Assembly (NCBI GenBank): GCA_025361325.1
Contig: JANYAL010000375.1
Span: 1 to 18,617, forward strand
Direction of reading: 5' to 3'
Length of the DNA stretch: 18,617 nucleotides
Origin: Bacteroidota bacterium
GTDB taxonomy: Bacteria > Bacteroidota > Bacteroidia > Chitinophagales > Chitinophagaceae
Position numbers and translations under genes: made by a program. Shown here in pieces: positions 7,709-15,271 of the stretch. Each line of letters begins with the position of its first letter. Within the stretch, counting starts at the first letter, position 1. Below the pieces are notes generated by a model. It worked only from the letters and a program-made list of their open reading frames with translations, was not told the origin of the DNA and did not search any database.

Positions 7709-8839
7709 ATGCAAACAACAATAAACTCCGCTTCTTCCTCCAATATTACCAACGATTTTCTTCCGCTGGAAGGCACCGATTATGTAGAGTTCTATGTCGG
7801 TAATGCCAAACAGGCAGCACATTACTATAAGACCGCATTTGGTTTTCAGTCACTGGCCTATGCAGGACCTGAGACGGGCATGAAGGATAAAGTGAGTTAT
7901 GTGGTGCGGCAGCATAAGCTCACGTTTGTGTTCACCACTCCGTTAAGAAGCAGGAACCCCGTTGCCGATCATATATACAGGCATGGCGATGGGGTGAAGG
8001 TGCTGGCTCTGAAGGTCAGTAATGCAAGGGCTGCTTTTGAAGAGACTACCCGGCGAGGCGGGCAACCCTACCTGGAACCGGTAAGTTTACAGGATGATGA
8101 TGGTGAAGTAGTGCTCAGCGGTATCCATACCTACGGCGATACCGTACATCTTTTTGTGGAAAGGGAAAATTATAACGGGATATTCATGCCGGGTTTCCGG
8201 GAATGGAAAACAGTGTATAACCCTGTTTCAACTGGTTTACTATATGTGGATCATTGTGTGGGCAATGTGGGATGGAACCAGATGAACCCGCGGGTACAGT
8301 TTTATGAGCAGGTGATGGGGTTCCGGAATATCCTCAGTTTTGATGACAAGGATATCTCTACCGAGTACTCGGCGCTCATGAGTAAGGTCATGAGCAATGG
8401 CAATGGTTATGTGAAATTCCCGATTAATGAACCTGCCGAAGGCAAAAAGAAAAGCCAGGTAGAGGAGTTCCTCGATTTCTACGGTGGCGAAGGTGTTCAG
8501 CACGTGGCAATGGCCACCGGCAATATCGTGGAGACGGTTACCGCACTTGTCGATCGCGGGGTGGAGTTCCTGTCTATTCCGGAAAGTTATTATGATTCCG
8601 TGCTTGACCGGGTGGGTAAGATTGATGAGGACCTGGAACCCCTGCGCAAACTGGGGATACTGATAGACCGTGACGATGAGGGTTACCTGCTGCAGATATT
8701 CAGCAAGCCCGTGGAGGACAGGCCCACCCTGTTTTTCGAGATCATACAGCGCAAGGGTGCAAAGAGTTTCGGGAAGGGTAATTTCAAAGCCCTGTTCGAA
8801 GCACTGGAAAGGGAACAGGATGCCAGGGGTAATTTATAG
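7709..8839 (+). CDS. hpd: 4-hydroxyphenylpyruvate dioxygenase
   Basis: Fe(II) enzyme of tyrosine catabolism that converts 4-hydroxyphenylpyruvate to homogentisate with O2 and CO2 release. From the ATG at 7709 it has 376 residues, normal for the family. Two vicinal-oxygen-chelate domains are visible: the N-terminal one (about 22-155, starting GTDYVEFYVGNAKQAAHYY) and the catalytic C-terminal one (about 175-350). The three iron ligands are in place: H182 (VDHCVGN), H265 (GVQHVAMAT) and E344 (LFFEIIQRKG). The C-terminal lid helix GKGNFKALFEALE is intact. The frame extends upstream to a TTG at 7640, but the added residues do not look like the family, so the ATG is preferred. No homogentisate dioxygenase or other tyrosine-pathway gene is next to it. 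Confidence 0.96.
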   Translation: MQTTINSASSSNITNDFLPLEGTDYVEFYVGNAKQAAHYYKTAFGFQSLAYAGPETGMKDKVSYVVRQHKLTFVFTTPLRSRNPVADHIYRHGDGVKVLALKVSNARAAFEETTRRGGQPYLEPVSLQDDDGEVVLSGIHTYGDTVHLFVERENYNGIFMPGFREWKTVYNPVSTGLLYVDHCVGNVGWNQMNPRVQFYEQVMGFRNILSFDDKDISTEYSALMSKVMSNGNGYVKFPINEPAEGKKKSQVEEFLDFYGGEGVQHVAMATGNIVETVTALVDRGVEFLSIPESYYDSVLDRVGKIDEDLEPLRKLGILIDRDDEGYLLQIFSKPVEDRPTLFFEIIQRKGAKSFGKGNFKALFEALEREQDARGNL

Positions 8840-8882
8840 TTCCGGCTCCGGTTCAAATCCCTGTTCTTCATACCGCCCTGCC

Positions 8883-8990
8883 ATGTCACCCAACGAAGAA
8901 ATTAGTCATTTGAAATATAAAGACCGGGATGAAGAAAACAGGTTAACTTTCACTTTTGATGAATTGCAGATCTCAATCAGGATATATTAA
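8883..8990 (+). CDS. Doubtful 35-codon ORF between HPD and the YafK-like gene
   Basis: An ATG at 8883 opens 35 codons (MSPNEEISHLKYKDRDEE...) to a TAA ending at 8990, 13 bases before the next gene's ATG and in a different frame. The peptide is acidic and charged, with no hydrophobic segment and no motif I know. It occupies most of the 164-base gap. No promoter or ribosome-binding signal supports it. Confidence 0.15.
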   Translation: MSPNEEISHLKYKDRDEENRLTFTFDELQISIRIY

Positions 8991-9003
8991 ACAACAGTCC
9001 GGC

Positions 9004-9771
9004 ATGAAACCTCGCCTGGTGAGTCATCTTGTGATACTTGTATTGTTATTCCTTTGCCGTGATCAGGTAATGGCCCAGCCTTCCTTTGTAGAGCGGCAAC
9101 TTTCTCAGGGCAAGATCGCAGAGATATTCTATCACCGCCAGGATAGTCTGAAGAAGGAATTCGAGGCAAAACAGTTCAACTGGCCACCCCGGAACCTGTA
9201 TATCCGTTCCTTCAAACACAACCAGCTCATGGAGATATGGATCAGGGATGAGGACAATAGGCCCTACCGGCTCTTCAAGACCTATCCCATTTGCGAGCTG
9301 AGCGGTAAAATGGGGCCTAAAAGAAAGGAAGGTGACCTGCAGATACCGGAAGGCTTCTATTATATCAATGAATTCAATCCGAACAGCAATTATCATCTTT
9401 CCATGGGGCTCAATTACCCCAATGTATCGGACCAACTATTAAGTGATTCCCTGCAACCCGGGGGTGAGATATATATTCATGGTGATTGTATAACTGTGGG
9501 CTGCCTCCCCATCACGGATATTCCCATTGAAGAATTATATATCATGGCCACCTATGCCACCAATGCCGGCCAGGATTTCATACCGGTCCATATCTTCCCC
9601 ATTAATTACAGCGATGCCCAATCCATGGAATATCTTGCATTTGCCACTAAAAAGAACCAGCCGCTTCAGCGTTTTGCTGTGAACCTGAAAGAAGTATTTG
9701 ACTATTTCGAGGAAAACAGGCAATTGCCTGTGATCATGGTCAATACAAAAGGGGAATATATCTTAGATTAA
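9004..9771 (+). CDS. YafK-like L,D-transpeptidase-fold (YkuD) protein, exported
   Basis: Member of the YkuD family with Cys active site. It matches the YafK/DpaA branch, whose E. coli member releases lipoprotein from peptidoglycan. The 255-residue product has a signal peptide (hydrophobic 8-18, cleavage likely after VMA near 24), so it acts in the periplasm. The active-site motif is IYIHGDCITVGCLPITD (about 156-172), with His159 and the likely nucleophile Cys167. The YafK branch has HGxC-x3-GC here rather than the classical SHGCIR, and this protein follows that form, including the extra Cys162. The ATG at 9004 is chosen because it gives a proper signal peptide; a TTG at 8956 would add 16 unlikely residues. 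It is convergent with the aspartate kinase gene, 29 bases apart. The exact substrate here is unknown. Confidence 0.85.
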   Translation: MKPRLVSHLVILVLLFLCRDQVMAQPSFVERQLSQGKIAEIFYHRQDSLKKEFEAKQFNWPPRNLYIRSFKHNQLMEIWIRDEDNRPYRLFKTYPICELSGKMGPKRKEGDLQIPEGFYYINEFNPNSNYHLSMGLNYPNVSDQLLSDSLQPGGEIYIHGDCITVGCLPITDIPIEELYIMATYATNAGQDFIPVHIFPINYSDAQSMEYLAFATKKNQPLQRFAVNLKEVFDYFEENRQLPVIMVNTKGEYILD

Positions 9772-9800
9772 GAGATTTCTCCATGTTCATACGATGCAGG

Positions 9801-11063
9801 TTACCGCATCAGTACCTGTATCGTTTCCAGTGTTTTCTGTTCCAGTACGATCATCTTTCCCTTTGTGAGGCGGCTGATGGTCTCTTCATCATAGTGTCTT
9901 ACAGTTAGCAGGGTGAGTTCCTTCTCCACCTGTACATCAAAGATTCCGGAAGCAGCAAGGGCCAGTTTCTCTATCTTTTCGGGTCTGTTGTCTACGCAAC
10001 ACCAGAGACTTACGGCTCCGTTCTGCAACAGGTTGGGCCTTATTCTTGTTTCATGGAAGATCTCGTGCAACCTGCTGATGGGCCTTTCTTCCACAAAGGA
10101 GAAATCCCTGGAATTCAGCCTTATCAGAACCTGGTCGGGTTTAAGCACGATGATGGGCGGTAGACCATGTACCGGCTTGCTGCTGATATATGTACCCGGG
10201 AGTTCCGGCCTCAGAAAGCAGCGCACTTCGAGCGGGATGTTCTTGTTCTCCAGCGGTTTGATGGTCTTTGGGTGAATCACCTGTGCCCCGTAGTAAGCCA
10301 TTTCCACCACTTCCCGGTAACTCAGCGTGGGGATGACCCGGGCCTCAGGAAATGTCTTGGGGTCGGCATTCATCACGCCCTCCACGTCTTTCCAGATCGT
10401 CAGACTTTCAGCATTCCCTATACTGGCAAAGATGGCGGCACTGTAATCACTGCCTTCCCTGCCCAGGGTGGTGCTTTCGTTCTCGTCGGTGGCTCCTATG
10501 AAACCCTGTGTAACCAGTATATCATCTTCCCCGAACAGCGGGTAAACCAGTTCCCCGAACTTTTGCGCGGTGAACTGCCAGTCCACATTTGCATCCCTGA
10601 AATTATTATCGGTACGTACTATATCCCGCACATCGATCCACCTGTTCTTAATACCCGCTTCATTCAGGTAATCGCTTACCAGGGAGGTACTCATCAATTC
10701 GCCGCTGCAGACCACCTGATCGTAATAATAATCATATTCGCGTACCGGCTTGTCATGCAGTAGCCATTCCACTTCCATAAAGAAATCTTTGAGGCGGTCC
10801 TCTGCTTTTTTCCAGTTCACCGTTACCAGGTATTTAAGGATGTTCAGGTGCGTCTGTTTCACCTGCTCAAACAACTGCAGCGCTTCTGCTTTGCGACCTG
10901 CTACGAAAGCATCGACCACTTTCTCTAGCGCATTGGTGGTCTTACCCATGGCGGAAATGACAACCAGTACTTTCTCGCCCCGGTGTTCCCCGAGTATCGC
11001 CTTGGTATTCATTATCCTTTCTGTCGAGTTGATGCTGGCTCCGCCGAACTTGAAAACTTTCAT
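9801..11063 (-). CDS. lysC: Aspartate kinase, monofunctional
   Basis: Phosphorylates aspartate, the first step to lysine, threonine, methionine and diaminopimelate. The 420-residue protein has the N-terminal kinase signature KFGGAS (5-10), the aspartate/ATP-site stretch TTLGREGSDYSAA (198-210), then IWKDVEGVMNADPK (223-236) and AYYGAQVIHPKTI (256-268). A C-terminal ACT regulatory region covers about 310-420, so feedback control by an amino acid is expected. There is no homoserine dehydrogenase fusion; the length fits the monofunctional form. Several aspartate kinase types exist in Bacteroidota and I cannot tell which end product inhibits this one, so the symbol is by family. It starts at the ATG at 11063, divergent from the fructose bisphosphatase gene, behind a good promoter and a structured leader. 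Confidence 0.93.
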   Translation of the reverse strand: MKVFKFGGASINSTERIMNTKAILGEHRGEKVLVVISAMGKTTNALEKVVDAFVAGRKAEALQLFEQVKQTHLNILKYLVTVNWKKAEDRLKDFFMEVEWLLHDKPVREYDYYYDQVVCSGELMSTSLVSDYLNEAGIKNRWIDVRDIVRTDNNFRDANVDWQFTAQKFGELVYPLFGEDDILVTQGFIGATDENESTTLGREGSDYSAAIFASIGNAESLTIWKDVEGVMNADPKTFPEARVIPTLSYREVVEMAYYGAQVIHPKTIKPLENKNIPLEVRCFLRPELPGTYISSKPVHGLPPIIVLKPDQVLIRLNSRDFSFVEERPISRLHEIFHETRIRPNLLQNGAVSLWCCVDNRPEKIEKLALAASGIFDVQVEKELTLLTVRHYDEETISRLTKGKMIVLEQKTLETIQVLMR

Positions 11064-11072
11064 ACTGATGAA

Positions 11073-11124
11073 TTGTTGACTTGACGATTTGGTGATTTGA
11101 GGATTAGCCGGTTAAATCACCAAA
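11073..11124. repeat. 8-base phased repeat array with inverted copy in the lysC leader
   Basis: On the plus strand four consecutive octamers run TTGTTGAC, TTGACGAT, TTGGTGAT, TTGAGGAT (11073-11104), with consensus TTGnnGAY. A perfect 11-bp inverted repeat TTTGGTGATTT (11088-11098) / AAATCACCAAA (11114-11124) joins the array to a reversed copy. The array ends 9 bases from the lysC ATG, so it lies in the lysC leader RNA and could fold into a stable stem there. Confidence 0.75.
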
Positions 11125-11131
11125 ACTTCAG

Positions 11132-11147
11132 ATCTTCCCGTGAAGAT
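11132..11147. repeat. Small hairpin in the lysC leader
   Basis: ATCTTC (11132-11137) and GAAGAT (11142-11147) are perfect 6-bp arms around a 4-base loop, in the lysC leader just 5' of the larger stem at 11088-11124. An alternative pairing CTTCA/TGAAG (11126-11130, 11141-11145) would exclude it. Confidence 0.45.
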
Positions 11148-11185
11148 ACAGTCCTGTTATTATGGTTAAATGCTTATTTTTAGGG

Positions 11186-11217
11186 CAAAACTAACTCCGA
11201 TAATTGGCGGCACAAAA
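11186..11217 (-). promoter_or_regulatory. Bacteroidota promoter for lysC
   Basis: On the minus strand TTTTG (11217-11213) is followed after 19 bases by TAGTTTTG (11193-11186). This fits both halves of the Bacteroidota consensus, TTTG and TAnnTTTG, at the expected spacing. The start would be near 11179, giving a leader of about 115 bases that contains both hairpins. Confidence 0.65.
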
Positions 11218-11235
11218 TTGAAAATCGAATAACTC

Positions 11236-12249
11236 ATGCATATCAATCGCAGAATACAGACACTGGATGAATTCACCATTCAGCAATTACGCGATTTTCC
11301 CCATGCTACGGGTGAACTGTCGGGACTTTTAAGGGATATTGGTCTTGCCTCCAAAAGGGTTAATGTGGAGGTAAACAAGGCCGGACTGGTGGATATCCTC
11401 GGCGATGCCGGCAGTACCAATATCCAGGGCGAGGAAGTGAAGAAACTGGATGTGTATGCAAATAACCAGCTCGTGGGTGTACTGAAGCATGGCATCAGCT
11501 GTGCCGGGATCGGCAGTGAGGAACTGGACGATATCTTGGTTTTTGATGATGAGGTGAGCACAAACAGCAAATACGTCTGCCTCTTCGATCCGCTAGACGG
11601 GAGTACCAATATAGATGTGAACGTGTCCATAGGTACCATATTCAGTGTATACCGCAGGGTGAGCGAATTGGGTAAACCCGCCACACGCGAGGATTTTCTG
11701 CAGGCTGGCAACAGGCAGGTGGCTGCGGGCTATATCATTTATGGATCTTCCACCATGCTGGTCTATGCCACTCGCCGTGGGGTGAATGGTTTTACCCTGG
11801 ATCCCAGCATTGGGGAATATTCCCTGAGCCATCCTGATATCAAGTGTCCGCCATCAGGTAAGATGTATTCGGTGAACCATGGAAATTTCTTCCAGTACGA
11901 TGAACCGGTAAAAAGATACATCACCGCCTGCCAGAAAAAGGACAAGACCACCGGCGGGCCCTATACGCAACGGTATATCGGGAGCATGGTCGCGGATGTG
12001 CACCGTAATCTGATCAAGGGGGGTATCTTCATGTACCCGGGCACAAAGGACAGGCCCATGGGAAAACTCAGGCTATTGTACGAATGCAACCCCTTTGCCT
12101 TCATCGTGGAGCGGGCAGGAGGGGTGGCCACCAACGGGAAGATACCTATATTGGATATCAAGCCAACGGAACTGCACGAGCGTACGCCATTCTTCATCGG
12201 TAGCAAGCTAATGATGGATGAACTGGAAGGATATTTGAAAGAAGTGTAA
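11236..12249 (+). CDS. fbp: Fructose-1,6-bisphosphatase, class I
   Basis: Gluconeogenic enzyme that hydrolyses fructose-1,6-bisphosphate to fructose-6-phosphate in the cytoplasm. At 337 residues it is of usual length. Metal-binding residues are visible in SEELDD (94-99) and in the signature DPLDGSTN (118-125). The substrate-binding parts YIGSMVADVHR (247-257), GGIFMYPGT (262-270) and LYECNPFAFIVERAGG (281-296) are intact. The ATG at 11236 is the natural start. It is divergent from lysC across a 172-base spacer. I see no exact TAnnTTTG upstream; TATTTTTA (11175-11182) is the nearest approach. Not the Firmicutes-type class III enzyme. Confidence 0.96.
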   Translation: MHINRRIQTLDEFTIQQLRDFPHATGELSGLLRDIGLASKRVNVEVNKAGLVDILGDAGSTNIQGEEVKKLDVYANNQLVGVLKHGISCAGIGSEELDDILVFDDEVSTNSKYVCLFDPLDGSTNIDVNVSIGTIFSVYRRVSELGKPATREDFLQAGNRQVAAGYIIYGSSTMLVYATRRGVNGFTLDPSIGEYSLSHPDIKCPPSGKMYSVNHGNFFQYDEPVKRYITACQKKDKTTGGPYTQRYIGSMVADVHRNLIKGGIFMYPGTKDRPMGKLRLLYECNPFAFIVERAGGVATNGKIPILDIKPTELHERTPFFIGSKLMMDELEGYLKEV

Positions 12250-12388
12250 AAAAGGGAATACGCAAAGGGGTGAAGAAATTAAAATCCAAAGCTTCTCATT
12301 GCGAAATGGTGTCAAATGCCTGCCCTTTATAAGTTTTTCGGCCCGGGAGGGTATCAATAACAAAAACTTTATTGTTTAACATCGTATT

Positions 12389-13225
12389 ATGCCGAAAAAG
12401 ATCATAACCGTAAGAAACCTGGTAAAACACTATGGAACATTCGAGGCGGTCAAGGGAATATCTTTCGATGTGTTTGAAGGTGAGATATTCGGTCTGCTGG
12501 GTCCTAACGGCGCAGGTAAATCCACGACCCTGGAGATCATTGAGACCCTCCGCACCAAGACGGGCGGCGAAGTGACCGTGGACGGGCTGGATCTGGACAA
12601 GCAACCAGACGACATTAAGAAGATCATCGGGGTGCAACTGCAGACCTCAGGATATTATCCCGCCCTGAAGCTCACCGAACTCATTGCGCTTTTTTCCGGG
12701 TTGTATAATACCCCCGCCGATCCACAGGGTATGCTGCGGTTGGTGAATCTCACCCTTACGGCAGAAGAGGCTGAAAAGCTACATGAACCCGGGCTCGACA
12801 AGAAAGAAAAACGGAGGCTTTTGGACAAAGACAAGTCGAAAGCAAAATTCAAAGAGCTGAGCGGCGGGCAGAAACAGCGTTTTTCCATTGCCACTACATT
12901 GATCAATAAACCCAAGATCATTTTCCTGGACGAACCCACCACCGGTCTTGACCCCCAGGCCCGGCGGAATCTCTGGGACCTGATCAGGGACATCCGTTCC
13001 AAGGGTACCACCGTCATCATCACCACGCACTATATGGACGAAGCAGAACAGCTATGCGACAGGATTGCCATCATGGATGAAGGACGTATCATATCTATAG
13101 ATTCGCCCGATAAGATGATCGACGACCTGGTGAACACCGGTTTTGAGCGTCCCAAACAGGTAAAATCAGCCAACCTGGAGGATGTTTTCATACATTTAAC
13201 AGGAAAGCAGATGCGGGAAGATTAA
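12389..13225 (+). CDS. ABC transporter ATP-binding protein, ABC-2 export type
   Basis: ATPase subunit of an ABC exporter, presumably working with a separate membrane protein. The 278-residue protein has Walker A GPNGAGKST (38-46), the Q-loop around 83-85, signature LSGGQ (157-161), Walker B IIFLDEP (177-183) and H-loop His214, so it should hydrolyse ATP. The domain order and C-terminus resemble CcmA/DrrA-type multidrug or polysaccharide exporters. Odd point: between the helical region and the signature there is a Lys-rich charged insertion (about 128-154, LDKKEKRRLLDKDKSKAK) where relatives have only a short linker. No permease gene is adjacent: the next gene, 47 bases on, encodes a prolyl isomerase. 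Confidence 0.92.
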   Translation: MPKKIITVRNLVKHYGTFEAVKGISFDVFEGEIFGLLGPNGAGKSTTLEIIETLRTKTGGEVTVDGLDLDKQPDDIKKIIGVQLQTSGYYPALKLTELIALFSGLYNTPADPQGMLRLVNLTLTAEEAEKLHEPGLDKKEKRRLLDKDKSKAKFKELSGGQKQRFSIATTLINKPKIIFLDEPTTGLDPQARRNLWDLIRDIRSKGTTVIITTHYMDEAEQLCDRIAIMDEGRIISIDSPDKMIDDLVNTGFERPKQVKSANLEDVFIHLTGKQMRED

Positions 13226-13272
13226 AAGGATGTTTATTTGCACCTGATTTTTAAACTTTAAATAATTCATGG

Positions 13273-14028
13273 ATGAAGAAAGTAATTGTATCCCTTTTCA
13301 TTTTGATCTCAGCATGGAACGCCATGGCGCAAAACGGCAAGTCCAAAATCCCAGTGAAAACACCTGCCCAGCCAATCGTAAAAAGCCTGGTGGACAGTTT
13401 TAGTTATATGGTAGGTTATAATGTAGCCTCCAATATGCGCGACCAGGGCATATCCGGGCTGAATACCGCCCTGATGCAGAAAGGCTTCGACGACCTGTAT
13501 AATAACAAGCCCACCCTGATTCCATTAGATGCAGGAAACAAGAGTTTTCAGCATCAGCTCGCACTCTTTTCCAAAAAGAAGGAAGAGATGGTTAAAATGA
13601 AAACACAGGAAGAAAAACTGAAATGTGCAACCTATTTAGAAACCAATAAGAAACGCAAAGAGGTTACCACCCTGCCTAGTGGCCTGCAGTATGAGATTAT
13701 AAAGGCCGGTGACTCAACGGCCAATAAACCGCATGTTACCGACACCGTGGTAGTGAACTATATCGGTGTACTGATGGATGGTAAGGAATTCGATAATTCA
13801 TTAAAGCGTGGTCAACCGGCTGTGTTCCCGGTGAACCAGGTGATCAGGGGCTGGACCGAGATCCTGCAACTCATGCCCGTGGGTTCACACTGGAAAGTAT
13901 ATATCCCTGCTGAACTGGCGTATGGCGACAACCCACCTCCCGGTTCACCTATCAAAGCAGGGGCCGTGCTCATTTTTGATATCATACTGGAAGGCATCAA
14001 ACCCGGTACGATAAACGATAAACAATAG
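13273..14028 (+). CDS. FKBP-type peptidyl-prolyl isomerase, exported (FkpA/Mip-like)
   Basis: Prolyl cis-trans isomerase and likely folding helper for envelope proteins. The 251-residue product has a signal peptide (hydrophobic 4-15, cleavage probably after NAMA at 19), then a short linker. An FKBP_N-like helical dimerisation domain follows (about 36-130, DSFSYMVGYNVASNM), then the FKBP catalytic domain (about 135-243) with VVVNYIGVLMDGKEFDNS, VIRGWTEILQLMPVGSHW and IPAELAYGD. This is the FkpA/Mip architecture at normal length. The exact cellular location (periplasm or surface) is not settled. Seven bases separate its stop from the downstream DinB-like gene, which suggests co-transcription. 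Confidence 0.93.
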   Translation: MKKVIVSLFILISAWNAMAQNGKSKIPVKTPAQPIVKSLVDSFSYMVGYNVASNMRDQGISGLNTALMQKGFDDLYNNKPTLIPLDAGNKSFQHQLALFSKKKEEMVKMKTQEEKLKCATYLETNKKRKEVTTLPSGLQYEIIKAGDSTANKPHVTDTVVVNYIGVLMDGKEFDNSLKRGQPAVFPVNQVIRGWTEILQLMPVGSHWKVYIPAELAYGDNPPPGSPIKAGAVLIFDIILEGIKPGTINDKQ

Positions 14029-14035
14029 ATCCAAT

Positions 14036-14563
14036 ATGCAAGACCTGCGTTATCCCATCGGCAAATTCACCCCACAGCCTTATTCAGCAGAACTGCTGGC
14101 AGACTGGCTGAACGATATCAAACGCTTACCCCAGCACCTGGAGAATGCCATCCTCAACCTCGATGAGTTGCAACTTAATACCCCTTACCGGGAAGGGGGC
14201 TGGACAGTAAAACAACTGGTGCATCATGTAGCCGACAGCCATATGAATGCCTATATGCGTTTCAAACTGGGATTAACGGAAAAGAACCCGACCATCAAAC
14301 CATACGAGGAATCGAAATGGGCCGAACTGCCCGACACCCTGAATATACCTGTCAATATTTCGCTGACCCTGCTCCATTCCCTGCATACACGTTGGTTGGA
14401 ACTGCTTATACATATCAGCCCTGAAGAATTTGGACGCACGGTGTACCATCCGGAATACAAAAAAGAGATGACGCTCTGGTTCCTGCTGGGAATGTATGCC
14501 TGGCACGGTAATCATCATGTGGCGCATGTTACATCGCTGCGCGGGCGGATGGGGTGGAGTTAG
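14036..14563 (+). CDS. DinB/YfiT-like metal-dependent protein (BstA-type fold)
   Basis: Four-helix-bundle protein of the DinB superfamily, closest in pattern to Bacillus YfiT/BstA, a metal-dependent transferase of the thiol bacillithiol. The 175-residue product keeps the metal-site histidines in the YfiT arrangement: LVHHVADSH (H63/H64) in the first helix pair and HGNHHVAH (H160, H164) near the C-terminus. The opening LRYPIGKF is also typical. The function in this organism is not known. It may act on a low-molecular-weight thiol or be a hydrolase, and I call only the fold with confidence. It starts 7 bases after the isomerase stop and is probably co-transcribed. Confidence 0.88.
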   Translation: MQDLRYPIGKFTPQPYSAELLADWLNDIKRLPQHLENAILNLDELQLNTPYREGGWTVKQLVHHVADSHMNAYMRFKLGLTEKNPTIKPYEESKWAELPDTLNIPVNISLTLLHSLHTRWLELLIHISPEEFGRTVYHPEYKKEMTLWFLLGMYAWHGNHHVAHVTSLRGRMGWS

Positions 14564-14576
14564 TTCATTATCCATG

Positions 14577-14707
14577 GTTCGTAGTTCATAGTTCTTAGTA
14601 GGCAGCCTTCGGTTTGTAAAACTAAGGCCATAGTGATAACGCATCACAGGTTGGACTACAACTACAAACAATCCACTTCAAACAACGACATATCAACTAC
14701 GAACTAA
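14577..14707. repeat. 7-base phased repeats with distal inverted copy
   Basis: Right after the DinB-like stop codon the plus strand shows GTTCGTA, GTTCATA, GTTCTTA, GTA in perfect 7-base phase (14577-14600). An inverted copy follows: on the minus strand TTA, GTTCGTA, GTTGATA (14707-14691). The best paired arms are 14577-14589 and 14692-14704 (12 of 13). A second weaker inverted stretch (ACTACAACTACAAACAA, about 14655-14671) has the same flavour. The whole gap of 165 bases to the Nudix ATG is non-coding. Confidence 0.7.
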
Positions 14708-14728
14708 GCGTTTCGAACTAGGATCAAC

Positions 14729-15271
14729 ATGAACTGGAAAAAACTATCGTCTGTTTATCTCAGCCATCATATTTACTTCACCGCCAGGCAGGATGTTTGT
14801 GTTAGGCCGGATGGGCATATGGTGGATCCCTATTTTGTGGTGGAACTGCCCCCCTGCGTTTGTGCAATGTGCGTTACCGGAAACAATGAGGTTATACTGG
14901 TCAGGCAATACAGGCACCCCATTGAAGAGACCCTGCTTGAACTGCCCGGGGGATTCATTGACCCGGGCGAGGATGCACAGGCAGCCATTACCCGCGAACT
15001 GATGGAAGAGACCGGTCATGCCTTCTCTTCGTATACTCCTTTGGGAAAGCTGGCTGCCAACCCGGGTATCCTCAACAATTATACGCATCTTTTCCTGGCC
15101 ACGGGTGGGGAAAAGATGAATAGGCAGCAGCTTGACCGGAATGAGGATATTGAGATATGCTATTTTTCACTGGAAGAAGTGCGCAGGATGTTGCTGCAGC
15201 ATAGGATCAAACAAGCCCTCCATGCGGCCTGCCTGTTCTATGGGTTTGAACTATTAGACGCCGGTAAATAA
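14729..15271 (+). CDS. Nudix hydrolase, ADP-ribose pyrophosphatase-like
   Basis: Hydrolase of nucleoside diphosphates linked to another moiety. Sequence style (VRQYRHPIEETLLELPGGF) suggests the ADP-ribose/ADP-sugar pyrophosphatase group, which clears free ADP-ribose. The 180-residue length fits. The Nudix box runs from G75 to about H97: G-x5-E81-x7-R89-E90-L-x-E93-E94-x-G96. All catalytic residues are present, while the last hydrophobic position is His, a mild deviation. The substrate is inferred only. The gene ends at 15271 and overlaps the convergent folC by 18 bases. I see no clear promoter in the repeat-rich upstream spacer. Confidence 0.9.
   Translation: MNWKKLSSVYLSHHIYFTARQDVCVRPDGHMVDPYFVVELPPCVCAMCVTGNNEVILVRQYRHPIEETLLELPGGFIDPGEDAQAAITRELMEETGHAFSSYTPLGKLAANPGILNNYTHLFLATGGEKMNRQQLDRNEDIEICYFSLEEVRRMLLQHRIKQALHAACLFYGFELLDAGK

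Noticed and set aside
9793..9810. Bidirectional terminator between yafK-like gene and lysC (GATGC/GCATC)
   Set aside because: The stem is only 5 bp, part of it lies inside lysC, and there is no T-run on either side.
11064..11180. Lysine riboswitch in the lysC leader
   Set aside because: The leader is only about 115 bases and lacks the multi-helix core and conserved loops of the lysine riboswitch. The main stem derives from an octamer array.
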